Origin: Clostridiales bacterium UBA1316
GTDB lineage: Bacteria > Bacillota > Clostridia > Oscillospirales > Oscillospiraceae
DNA: 12,810 bases
Assembly (NCBI GenBank): GCA_002307055.1
Contig: DBTM01000033.1
Coordinates: forward strand, 1 to 12,810
Direction of reading: 5' to 3'
Shown: piece by piece, positions 6,736 to 12,810 of the stretch
Position numbering within the stretch: position 1 is the stretch's first letter
How the letters are laid out: every line of letters begins with the position of its first letter
Notes under the pieces: generated by a model
What the model saw: only the letters and a program-made list of their open reading frames with translations
Database searches by the model: none
Told to the model about the DNA's origin: nothing
Translations under genes and position numbers: made by a program

Positions 6736-8745
6736 TTATTGCGTATTCTGCGTATAGCCTTCGAGGTATTTATCGATGGCTGAGGTCAGGTTTTCCATGA
6801 TTTTAGCCTTGCTCATCCCGCTGAGCTGAACGCCGGCAGTCGACTGGTTGCCGCCGCCGCCGAGCTTTTCCATAATAATCTGGACATTGATGTTGCCGAT
6901 GCTCCGGGCTGAGACAAATATATTTTCACCGTCGGGAGAAATGACGAATGAGGCTTGGATTCCGGCGATATTCAGCAGCTCGTCGGCAGCCTGGGCGATA
7001 ATAACCCTGTTCTGCGGCACTTCCGAGAAAGCGATGGCAATCCCCGGCTTATAGATGCGCGCACCGCGGATAATGGCGTACTTCTGCATCGTTGTTTCAA
7101 AATCGGACTGGAGCAGGCGCTTGACATCGGTTGTATCCGCGCCGACTCGCCTGAGGTAAGCAGCCGCGTCAAATGTGCGGCTGCCGGTGCGGACGGCGAA
7201 GCTCTTCGTGTCAAGCACAATGCCGGACAGCAGTGCTTCGGCCTCTATTTTCAGGACATCGTTCTGATCAATCAGATACTGCATCATCTCCGCGACGAGC
7301 TCGGAGGCTGAGGACGCGTACGGCTCATGGAAATTCAGCGTCGCGTTTTCGATATAAGTCGCCGCGCGCCGGTGATGGTCGATGACGGCGACATGGTTGC
7401 ATGAGAGCAGAAGCGTCTCAGATTCTACCTGTTCGGGTCTGTTCGTGTCAACAACAACGAGAAGGCATCTGCTGTCGGCAATGAGAATGGCGTCCTGCGG
7501 GGATATAAACACGCCTTTATACTCGGGATTCTGCCGCAGCCGGGTCACGAGGTTTTCAGCGACAATGGATTCGGCATCGACGACGATATAAGCGCGTTTC
7601 CCGCGCTTCCTGGAGATGGCGCAGATGCCGACCGCTGCGCCGATGGAGTCAAGATCCGCGTATTTATGACTCATTATAAAAACGGCGGAGGCATCGCTGA
7701 CCAGCTCGCCGAAGGCGTTGGACATGACGCGGGATTTGACCTTTGTCCGTTTTTCCACCTCGGGCGCACGCCCGCCGTAAAATTCGAAGCTGAACTTGTT
7801 CTTTATAACCGCCTGATCTCCGCCGCGGGAGAGCGCCATCTCGATGCTCAGCGACGCAAAATGGAAGCTCTCGTCAAAGGTTTTGCCGTCTCTGCCGAAG
7901 CCGATGCTGAGCGTTGCCTGAACGCCTCCTGCCCTGATGGTCTCCCTGACGGCATCGAGGACAGAGAATTTTTCTTCGATAAAGGTTGCCAGATACCGTT
8001 CTTCGAATAAAAACAAATACCGGTCTCTGTCGTATTTGCACAGGATACCGCCGCAGCTGGCTATCCAGGCGTTTATTTTGTCATCGATGGCCGAGAGCAG
8101 AGCAGATTTGTCTTTTTCACTCAGATTTTTTATCAGCTCATCGTAATTATCCAGCATGATAATGGCGCACACAACGCGCGAATATAAGAACTCGTCGTAT
8201 TTATCGGCATAATCCGTGACATCGAACCAATAGACGGCAGCCATTATATTGCCGGGCTCATTGGCGGTATGCACAAGACTTCCGAATACCTTGTACCGCC
8301 GATCGTTGATTGTTATCAGCTCCGGGCATTCGTTCTTGCCGTCCGTCAGCCATTTCACGGATAACTCCGGGATCAAATCGGTAACACGGACTTCAAAAAA
8401 GCGGTCTTTATTACCCGTGAGTGCCGTAAAGCGGTTGTTTGACCAAAGAATGACATTGTTGGTCGGGCTGAAAATGACAACGGGGAGAGGAAAATTCAGC
8501 AGTGTGCCCTTTGTCGCCGAGTCCGTGCTGCTCGTAACGGACTCAATATATTTAAGCAGCTTTAATGAACGCTTTTTAGAGGATATGCGCATATAAAAAG
8601 CAAGCATGATGACGACAACCGCTTCTGCTATGCCCAAGTACATGCTGTATTGTCCAAAGAAAAACGTCACTATGGCAAAAACAAGTAATAACGATAAATA
8701 AAAGCCTATACTCGGCTGAAATTTATCCAGCAGCTTTTTATTCAT
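6736..8745 (-). CDS. gdpP: Cyclic-di-AMP phosphodiesterase GdpP (YybT family)
   Basis: Membrane-bound enzyme that hydrolyses the second messenger c-di-AMP to pApA, lowering a signal that controls potassium and osmolyte balance and cell-wall stress. It has 669 residues. Two membrane segments lie at ~12-31 and ~36-53, followed by a degenerate PAS domain (~85-175) and a degenerate GGDEF domain (~190-315, with C-G-G-I-L-C-K-Y-D-R-D-R in place of an active motif). The DHH domain has H-K-Y-A-D-L-D-S (360-367), Asp433, D-H-H-R-R (456-460) and L-D-T-K-S-F (511-516). The DHHA1 domain carries G-G-G-G-N-Q-S-T-A-G (629-638). All expected Mn-binding residues are present, so it should be active. ATG at 8745 has GAGGTG five nt upstream. 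It is the first gene of the operon. Confidence 0.97.
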   Translation of the reverse strand: MNKKLLDKFQPSIGFYLSLLLVFAIVTFFFGQYSMYLGIAEAVVVIMLAFYMRISSKKRSLKLLKYIESVTSSTDSATKGTLLNFPLPVVIFSPTNNVILWSNNRFTALTGNKDRFFEVRVTDLIPELSVKWLTDGKNECPELITINDRRYKVFGSLVHTANEPGNIMAAVYWFDVTDYADKYDEFLYSRVVCAIIMLDNYDELIKNLSEKDKSALLSAIDDKINAWIASCGGILCKYDRDRYLFLFEERYLATFIEEKFSVLDAVRETIRAGGVQATLSIGFGRDGKTFDESFHFASLSIEMALSRGGDQAVIKNKFSFEFYGGRAPEVEKRTKVKSRVMSNAFGELVSDASAVFIMSHKYADLDSIGAAVGICAISRKRGKRAYIVVDAESIVAENLVTRLRQNPEYKGVFISPQDAILIADSRCLLVVVDTNRPEQVESETLLLSCNHVAVIDHHRRAATYIENATLNFHEPYASSASELVAEMMQYLIDQNDVLKIEAEALLSGIVLDTKSFAVRTGSRTFDAAAYLRRVGADTTDVKRLLQSDFETTMQKYAIIRGARIYKPGIAIAFSEVPQNRVIIAQAADELLNIAGIQASFVISPDGENIFVSARSIGNINVQIIMEKLGGGGNQSTAGVQLSGMSKAKIMENLTSAIDKYLEGYTQNTQ

Positions 8746-8776
8746 CCGGACACCTCATATACAGCATTGATGGTCT

Positions 8777-8805
8777 ATTATAACAAAAGAGCAGGCCTTA
8801 TTCAA
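8777..8805 (-). promoter_or_regulatory. Promoter of the gdpP-rplI-dnaB-tilS-hpt-ftsH operon
   Basis: Read on the minus strand: -35 TTGAAT (8800-8805), a spacer of exactly 17 bp, and a perfect -10 TATAAT (8777-8782). Transcription would start near 8770, giving a leader of about 25 nt to the gdpP ATG at 8745. Confidence 0.8.
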
Positions 8806-8859
8806 TAGCACGGGTGAGCCAAAATCAATAATCGTGATTTGCTACAGCGGATAACTGGG

Positions 8860-8931
8860 ATGCCGTCTGGCAATACTTGTATAAACCAGACTCAAGTATG
8901 GTACAAGTGCGCCGCGTCAATGCGCGGGCAT
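8860..8931 (+). promoter_or_regulatory. Structured leader or operator region of the pyrophosphorylase gene
   Basis: As RNA, GUCUGG (8865-8870) pairs with CCAGAC (8886-8891), and bases from that loop (8875-8881) pair perfectly with 8902-8908 downstream, the geometry of an H-type pseudoknot. A rival 7-bp hairpin pairs 8873-8879 with 8893-8899. CGCG (8913-8916) pairs with 8923-8926, and an outer 5-bp stem (8860-8864 with 8927-8931) ends next to the GGAGG ribosome binding site at 8932-8936. As DNA, the same stretch holds ACTTG (8875-8879) and CAAGT twice (8893-8897, 8904-8908), the last two 11 bp apart, which could be protein-binding sites. I found no convincing plus-strand promoter; TATAAA at 8880-8885 lacks a -35. 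Confidence 0.3.
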
Positions 8932-8943
8932 GGAGGAAAAAGC

Positions 8944-8973
8944 ATGAAATCATCCAACATGAAATCATCCGGT
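8944..8973 (+). repeat. 15-bp tandem duplication spanning the start codon
   Basis: ATGAAATCATCC occurs at 8944-8955 and again at 8959-8970, in frame, giving M-K-S-S-N then M-K-S-S-G at the protein start. Only the first copy is correctly spaced from the GGAGG ribosome binding site. Confidence 0.8.
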
Positions 8974-11310
8974 GTGAAAGCGGTCATTATGGCGGGCGGA
9001 GAGGGGAAGCGGCTGCGGCCTATCAGTGCCAATAAGCCCAAACCGATGGTGGAGCTCTTAGACAGGCCGATTCTGGAGCATATTATCGGGCTTCTGAAAA
9101 CGAACGGTGTGACACATGCCTGCCTGACACTGAAGTATCTTCCGCAGATTATTGAGGAATATTTCGGAAATGGTGAAAAATACGGCGTCAGGCTCGATTA
9201 TAGAATTGAAACAGAGGCGCTCGGCACAGCCGGAGGCGTTTTAAACTGCGCGGATTTTATCGTCAATGCCAACGCCAAAGGCGCGGATGATTTTCTTGTC
9301 ATATCGGGTGATTGTGTCTGCGACTTTGATTTGCGGGCCCTGATGGATTTTCATCGTGAAAAACAGGCGGACGTGACAATTGCGCTCTATAAGCATGACC
9401 AGCCGTGCGAATACGGTCTTGTCGTCACGGGTGAGGACGGCAGGATCGAACGGTTTATCGAAAAACCGGCCTGGGATCAGGTGCTGACCGACCGGATCAA
9501 CACCGGAATATATGTTATTTCACCGCGTATCTTAAATGAAATTCCGAAAGGGGAGCCGTACGATTTCGCCCGTGATCTTTTCCCACGGCTCCTGCGGGAA
9601 GGTCGCCGGCTCTGCGGCTTTCAGGCGGAAGGGTATTGGTGCGACATCGGCAGCGCCGGCGCGTATCTCAAATGCTGCCAGGACACGCTCCGCGGCGATG
9701 TCAAAATCGACCTGTGCGCGCAGAACGTCAAAGACGGGATATGGTGCCGCTCGCAGCTGCCGGAGGGGGCTGTCCTCATTCCGCCTGTTTATATCGGCAG
9801 GAACGCCGTCATCGACAAGGGCGCGACAATCGGTCCGCTGGCTGTTATCGGCGCATCCAGCGTCATCGCAGCCGGAGCGGTCATACGCCGGTCGGTCATC
9901 AACGGCGCTGTGATCAATGAAAACGCTTCCGTCGACGGCGCCGTCGTTTGCAAGGGTGCTTCCGTCGGACGCGAATCGATACTCGGCGAGGGGTCTGTCA
10001 TCGGCGACAACTGCATTATCGGTGACGGCTGCGTGATATCCGCCGCCGCCAAGCTCTGGCCGGACAGGCAGATTCTTTCCGGCTCGGTTATATCAGGGAC
10101 TGTATCGAACGGAATGCTCCGGACCGGAATATCTTTTTCAAAGCCCGGTGTAATCCGGGGCGCGCTTGGTATTACCATAACGGCGGAGCAATGCCTCCGG
10201 CTCGGTGAGGTTTCCGGGGAATTCGGGCGCGTTGGTGTCAGCTGGAGCGGCGGCGAGGGCGCCAGGGTCATGGCTGAGGCATTTTCGAGCGGCGTCTGCG
10301 CGACAGGCGGCGAGCTCATCCGGTGCGACGGAAGCTTCCCGGCCTGCGCTTCATACGCCGGACTCCTTTTTAATTTACCTCTGGCAGTTTTTGTTGAAGA
10401 AAAGAAAGATATCATCACATTTGCGTTTTATGGTAAAAACGGCGGTAAAATACCGCGCGACACGGAGAGAAGGCTTGAGCTGTGCCTGTCCGAGCCGCAT
10501 GAAACGTCCCCGCGGCGCACAGGCCGCGCTTCGACGCTGACTGGCGTTTATGACGCCTACGTGTCGGCTGCCGCCAGGCAGGCATATGCGGCATTGGAAA
10601 ACACGGGCAGCCTTTCGGCTGCCGTAATAGGCGGCGGCGCGGAGAACAGAGCGCTCAAAAGCGCTTTGCTGCTCATGAACTGCTCAATATCCGACAAGCG
10701 GGCCGGTCTGACGGCCTTTGAGGTGCTCGACGGCGGCGCCGCCCTTGCCGCAGCAGACGAGGAGGGATACCGCCTGTCGGATGATCAGCTTAAGGTCATA
10801 ACGGCGTTTGTTGAATTTGAGTGCGGTGTTAAAGAGCTGGCGGTGCCCTACGATGCCCCGGGTGCTATTGATGATCTGGCGAAAGATTTCAAAGCCGAGG
10901 TTTTACGCGTGGGGCGCGACGGGCAGCGCGCCGATGCGCTCTTTTGCAGTCAGATAATCATGCGTGACGGCGTATTTGCCGCTGCGCGGCTGTGCGCGTG
11001 GCTGAAAACCCACGGTGAAAAACTCTCGGAGCTCCGCCGGAGAATGCCGCAGTTTTCAACCATAACGCGGGAAGTAACACTGAAGGGCGCGCGCGGATCG
11101 GTTATGCGCCTGATGTCGCCCGGCAAGCCCGGACCGGCGACTGAAACGGCGCCCGGTCTGCGGCTCAATACAGAACGCGGGTGCGTCTATATATCGCCGC
11201 TGCGCGAACGCAGCGCCCTCAGAATTCACGCCGAAAGCTTCAGCGAGGAGACAGCCGAAGAATTATGCGTGGAGTTTGAGCGCCGTGCGCGTGAATGCGA
11301 CAGCCAATAA
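8944..11310 (+). CDS. Sugar-1-phosphate nucleotidyltransferase with beta-helix and degenerate phosphohexomutase domain
   Basis: Predicted to make an NDP-sugar (family closest to GDP-mannose or glucose-1-phosphate nucleotidylyltransferases) from a sugar-1-phosphate and NTP, for surface glycans. It has 788 residues from ATG 8944, which has GGAGG at 8932-8936; upstream TTG 8839 has no such site. Domain 1 (~11-250) has A-G-G-E-G-K-R-L-R-P (17-26), metal-binding Asp in S-G-D-C (Asp123), F-I-E-K-P-A-W (171-177) and N-T-G-I-Y. Domain 2 (~280-395) is a hexapeptide-repeat left-handed beta-helix. Domain 3 (~395-788) follows the phosphoglucomutase/phosphomannomutase fold, but the catalytic-serine loop, the DGDxDR metal loop (here D-G-G-A-A-L-A, 596-602) and the phosphate-binding SGTE loop (here L-R-E-R, 753-756) are all altered. 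The mutase part is therefore probably catalytically dead. The exact sugar and nucleotide cannot be read from sequence. Confidence 0.88.
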   Translation: MKSSNMKSSGVKAVIMAGGEGKRLRPISANKPKPMVELLDRPILEHIIGLLKTNGVTHACLTLKYLPQIIEEYFGNGEKYGVRLDYRIETEALGTAGGVLNCADFIVNANAKGADDFLVISGDCVCDFDLRALMDFHREKQADVTIALYKHDQPCEYGLVVTGEDGRIERFIEKPAWDQVLTDRINTGIYVISPRILNEIPKGEPYDFARDLFPRLLREGRRLCGFQAEGYWCDIGSAGAYLKCCQDTLRGDVKIDLCAQNVKDGIWCRSQLPEGAVLIPPVYIGRNAVIDKGATIGPLAVIGASSVIAAGAVIRRSVINGAVINENASVDGAVVCKGASVGRESILGEGSVIGDNCIIGDGCVISAAAKLWPDRQILSGSVISGTVSNGMLRTGISFSKPGVIRGALGITITAEQCLRLGEVSGEFGRVGVSWSGGEGARVMAEAFSSGVCATGGELIRCDGSFPACASYAGLLFNLPLAVFVEEKKDIITFAFYGKNGGKIPRDTERRLELCLSEPHETSPRRTGRASTLTGVYDAYVSAAARQAYAALENTGSLSAAVIGGGAENRALKSALLLMNCSISDKRAGLTAFEVLDGGAALAAADEEGYRLSDDQLKVITAFVEFECGVKELAVPYDAPGAIDDLAKDFKAEVLRVGRDGQRADALFCSQIIMRDGVFAAARLCAWLKTHGEKLSELRRRMPQFSTITREVTLKGARGSVMRLMSPGKPGPATETAPGLRLNTERGCVYISPLRERSALRIHAESFSEETAEELCVEFERRARECDSQ

Positions 11311-11352
11311 ATAAATCCATTGGTTAACGACAAAAATATAGTAAAATCTACA

Positions 11353-11393
11353 AAAACTGCCGCAATTGACAAAAAATCAGTTGCGGCGGTTTT
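11353..11393 (+). terminator. Hairpin terminator after the pyrophosphorylase gene
   Basis: A 16-bp stem with two G-T wobbles (11353-11368 with 11378-11393) has a 9-nt A-rich loop. The plus-strand T-run is short (TTTT at the end of the stem, then C). The minus-strand side has a longer T-rich run, so it may act in both directions. Confidence 0.65.
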
Positions 11394-11409
11394 CATAATA
11401 AACTATACT
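11381..11409 (+). promoter_or_regulatory. Possible promoter of the lipoprotein gene, overlapping the terminator
   Basis: -10 TATACT (11404-11409, 5 of 6) lies 17 bp after TTGCGG (11381-11386), a weak -35 inside the 3' arm of the terminator hairpin. Transcription would start near 11416, about 41 nt before the ATG at 11457. Confidence 0.4.
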
Positions 11410-11456
11410 ACAAGCATGATTAAAAACTGCATTATACAAAAAAGGGCGATTCATTC

Positions 11457-12227
11457 ATGAAAAAGATTATGATTTTGGCTGTCATTCTTGCAGCCCTCCT
11501 CCAAATTTCAGGCTGCTCGGGCAAAATGTCAGCGAACACAGTCTATTCGGCGGATGATCTCAAAGGCAAAAATATCGGCGTCGTCACAGGCTCCGCAGCC
11601 ACAGTCTATGCGGACGGCTACGGTACGCTGCACCCCTACCAATCCGCCGAAACATCGCTTGTCGACTTGAGAAACGGCGTTATCGACTGCTGCGTTATGG
11701 ATGAAGCGCTTGCCAAAAGCCTCATAAAGAAAATTCCGGGGCTCAAAATTCTGTCCCATCCGCTCGTGCAGTCTGATTTTTGCTTTGCCATCGCCAAAGA
11801 AAACCCCGATCTGCTCGAAGCGGTCAATTCGGCTCTCAAAGACTTAAAAGAAAGCGGCGTGCTGGATAAAATCATCCAGGGCTATATCCCCGGAGACGGT
11901 TACCGGTACAAGTCGCCCGATAACCTCGATACCTCCCGCGGGACGCTGACCCTGGCCGTTGACGCGGCGCTGCCGCCCTACACCTATAAGGATGACAGCG
12001 GTCAGCCTGTCGGACTGGATATCGACCTGGCGCGCGCCGTATGCGACAGCCTCCATGTCAAAATGACCGTTGCCGTCATGGACGAGAGCGAACTGATTCA
12101 AACCGTCCAATACGGCAAAGCCGAATTCTCCCTCGGCGGCGTCGTCAGCAATGACCAAGACGCCAAACTCGTCGACTTTTCAAAACCCTACATAAGATGC
12201 ACCCAGGTTATAGTCGTGCGGCAATAA
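11457..12227 (+). CDS. Solute-binding lipoprotein (SBP_bac_3-like) with lobes in permuted order
   Basis: This 256-residue extracytoplasmic lipoprotein has a signal peptide (1-19) with lipobox I-S-G-C (Cys20). It resembles amino-acid-binding proteins of ABC importers, but its two halves are in reverse order. Residues ~32-146 look like the usual second lobe: D-D-L-K-G-K-N-I-G-V-V-T-G-S (33-46), G-V-I-D-C-C-V-M-D (74-82), then N-P-D-L-L and G-V-L-D-K-I-I-Q-G-Y-I (134-144). Residues ~163-256 look like the usual first lobe: T-L-T-L-A-V-D-A-A-L-P-P-Y (163-175), V-G-L-D-I-D-L-A (185-192) and V-D-F-S-K-P-Y (239-245), stopping at V-I-V-V-R-Q. The Arg normally found just before V-D-F, which holds the ligand carboxylate, appears to be Asp235. 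AAAGGG lies 10 nt before the ATG. No permease or ATPase gene is adjacent. The family is clear; ligand and function are unknown. Confidence 0.85.
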   Translation: MKKIMILAVILAALLQISGCSGKMSANTVYSADDLKGKNIGVVTGSAATVYADGYGTLHPYQSAETSLVDLRNGVIDCCVMDEALAKSLIKKIPGLKILSHPLVQSDFCFAIAKENPDLLEAVNSALKDLKESGVLDKIIQGYIPGDGYRYKSPDNLDTSRGTLTLAVDAALPPYTYKDDSGQPVGLDIDLARAVCDSLHVKMTVAVMDESELIQTVQYGKAEFSLGGVVSNDQDAKLVDFSKPYIRCTQVIVVRQ

Positions 12228-12247
12228 AGAAACGGATGACAACAGCA

Positions 12248-12544
12248 CTAGCTGCCGGATGGTGGCTCGGTATTTTTATCAAATGAAACGTTCAGAAAAC
12301 GGTTATCTGTTGCTGCATTTGAGAAAACCTGCAGCAGCGTACCGGCGTATGAACCAAGGGAGTTTTCAAGCTCCTTGCAATATGTTATAAAAATATGTGT
12401 CGGTTCGCTGATATCGTTGAGGCAGTCGTACAGCGCATCTAAATTTCTGCCGTAATAATCCGGCAGGGAGAGCTTTTCGGCCAGATACGCGTGAACCGCC
12501 GTACGTGTGGGCATCTCGCGCCCGTCTATCGCAATATTTTTCAT
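12248..12544 (-). CDS. Barstar-family ribonuclease inhibitor
   Basis: A 98-residue protein that should bind and block the ribonuclease encoded directly upstream. It aligns with Bacillus barstar. The inhibitory helix reads D-Y-Y-G-R-N-L-D-A-L-Y-D-C-L (29-42); Asp36 and Asp40 match barstar Asp35 and Asp39, which fill the barnase active site, and Tyr39 replaces Trp38. L-Q-V-F (71-74) also matches, but barstar Glu76 is Asn76 here. A short polar tail follows the last strand. ATG at 12544 has GGAGA nine nt upstream and overlaps the ribonuclease stop by 4 nt (ATGA), indicating translational coupling. Its stop lies only 20 nt from that of the convergent lipoprotein gene. Confidence 0.93.
   Translation of the reverse strand: MKNIAIDGREMPTRTAVHAYLAEKLSLPDYYGRNLDALYDCLNDISEPTHIFITYCKELENSLGSYAGTLLQVFSNAATDNRFLNVSFDKNTEPPSGS
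12250..12277 (+). terminator. Weak candidate terminator for the lipoprotein gene
   Basis: AGCTGCC (12250-12256) can pair with GGTGGCT (12261-12267), with two G-T wobbles and a GGAT loop. TTTTT follows at 12273-12277 after a 5-nt gap. It lies inside the 3' end of the barstar gene, so it may be accidental. Confidence 0.3.
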
Positions 12545-12810
12545 GTTGATTCGTCTCCGTATAGCAAGGTAAAGCTTTCGTAATGATCATCGGTGTAATA
12601 AATAAGCCCGTCGTTAGAATAAACAATCCGCTTTGCGCCTCTGCTTGAGGCCCCCAGTGTATCGATATCACACTCGTAATATTCTCTGCCGGTTTTGGAC
12701 GGCAATAAGCCTTCAAAATTGCCGAAGCTGCTGCCGCCGATGCATTTGCCGGGGGCGTACGGCTCAAGCGAGCCGCCGCTCCAGCCACGCGCCTGCGCGT
12801 CTTTTTTGGT
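12541..12810 (-). CDS. Barnase-type (microbial) ribonuclease, C-terminal part; 5' end beyond the window
   Basis: The frame is open from the window edge (12810) to a TGA at 12541-12543 and gives 89 residues that align with Bacillus barnase from its Thr26 to the C-terminus. Matching stretches are T-K-K-D-A-Q-A-R-G-W (1-10), A-P-G-K-C-I-G-G (19-26), F-E-G-L-L-P-S-K-T-G-R (32-42), E-C-D-I (46-49), R-I-V-Y-S-N-D (61-67) and D-H-Y-E-S-F-T (75-81). Catalytic residues correspond to barnase Lys27 (Lys2 here), Glu73 (Glu46), Arg83 (Arg57), Arg87 (Arg61) and His102 (His76), so it should be an active guanine-preferring RNase. Barnase Arg59 is Phe32 here. There is a two-residue deletion before A-P-G-K. 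The stop overlaps the barstar ATG by 4 nt. Whether it has a signal peptide or is a toxin domain of a larger protein lies outside the window. Confidence 0.93.
   Translation of the reverse strand, partial: TKKDAQARGWSGGSLEPYAPGKCIGGSSFGNFEGLLPSKTGREYYECDIDTLGASSRGAKRIVYSNDGLIYYTDDHYESFTLLYGDEST

Noticed and set aside
8839..8943. 35-residue N-terminal extension of the pyrophosphorylase from TTG 8839
   Set aside because: There is no ribosome binding site at 8839, while ATG 8944 has GGAGG seven nt upstream and lies just before the conserved nucleotide-binding start.
9789..10418. A 209-codon minus-strand frame
   Set aside because: It is antisense to the beta-helix and adjoining part of the pyrophosphorylase, with a Pro/Ser/Thr-rich composition typical of a reverse-frame shadow.
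11366..11371. Perfect -35 TTGACA before the lipoprotein gene
   Set aside because: It sits at the terminator loop and no -10-like hexamer lies 16-18 bp downstream; CATAAT is 22 bp away.
12366..12788. A 140-codon minus-strand frame across the barstar-ribonuclease pair
   Set aside because: It is out of frame with both recognised genes. The correct frame, open from the window edge, gives the barnase alignment.

Overview
The window looks like chromosomal DNA of a mid-to-high GC, anaerobic Gram-positive of the class Clostridia (Oscillospirales-like). The reasons are the GdpP-type c-di-AMP phosphodiesterase, the Firmicutes-style gene order, strong GGAGG-type ribosome binding sites, and a small protein carrying the C-terminal glycyl-radical segment of anaerobic ribonucleotide reductase. 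No tRNA, rRNA, CRISPR array or insertion sequence was seen.

Layout, left to right. Positions 1-379 hold no gene I can name. A strong hairpin terminator (380-419) separates this stretch from a small minus-strand gene (429-701). That gene encodes a cysteine-free, NrdD-tail-like protein with an intact R-x-x-G-Y-L glycyl-radical motif. Its promoter region carries two sites that resemble NrdR boxes, spaced about three helical turns apart. After a terminator at 786-845 comes a long minus-strand housekeeping operon, read right to left from a good sigma-A-type promoter at 8777-8805: gdpP, rplI, dnaB, tilS, hpt, ftsH. Gaps are 15-49 nt, plus one 11-nt overlap. This joins two clusters that are separate in Bacillus subtilis (gdpP-rplI-dnaB and tilS-hpt-ftsH).

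Divergent from gdpP is a plus-strand sugar-nucleotide pyrophosphorylase (8944-11310). It has a nucleotidyltransferase domain, a left-handed beta-helix, and a phosphohexomutase-like domain that has lost its recognisable catalytic motifs. Its leader can fold into an H-type pseudoknot or, read as DNA, carries three CAAGT/ACTTG boxes. Next is a plus-strand lipoprotein (11457-12227) of the amino-acid substrate-binding family, whose two lobes appear in reversed order, as in a circular permutation. It has no permease or ATPase beside it here. The right edge holds a convergent, translationally coupled barnase-type ribonuclease (truncated by the window edge) and its barstar inhibitor.

The most interesting observations are the candidate spare glycyl-radical domain under apparent NrdR control, the permuted solute-binding lipoprotein, the mutase-like pseudo-domain, and the joint loss of one barnase-barstar contact pair. 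All functional statements rest on reading motifs by eye; no database search was possible.
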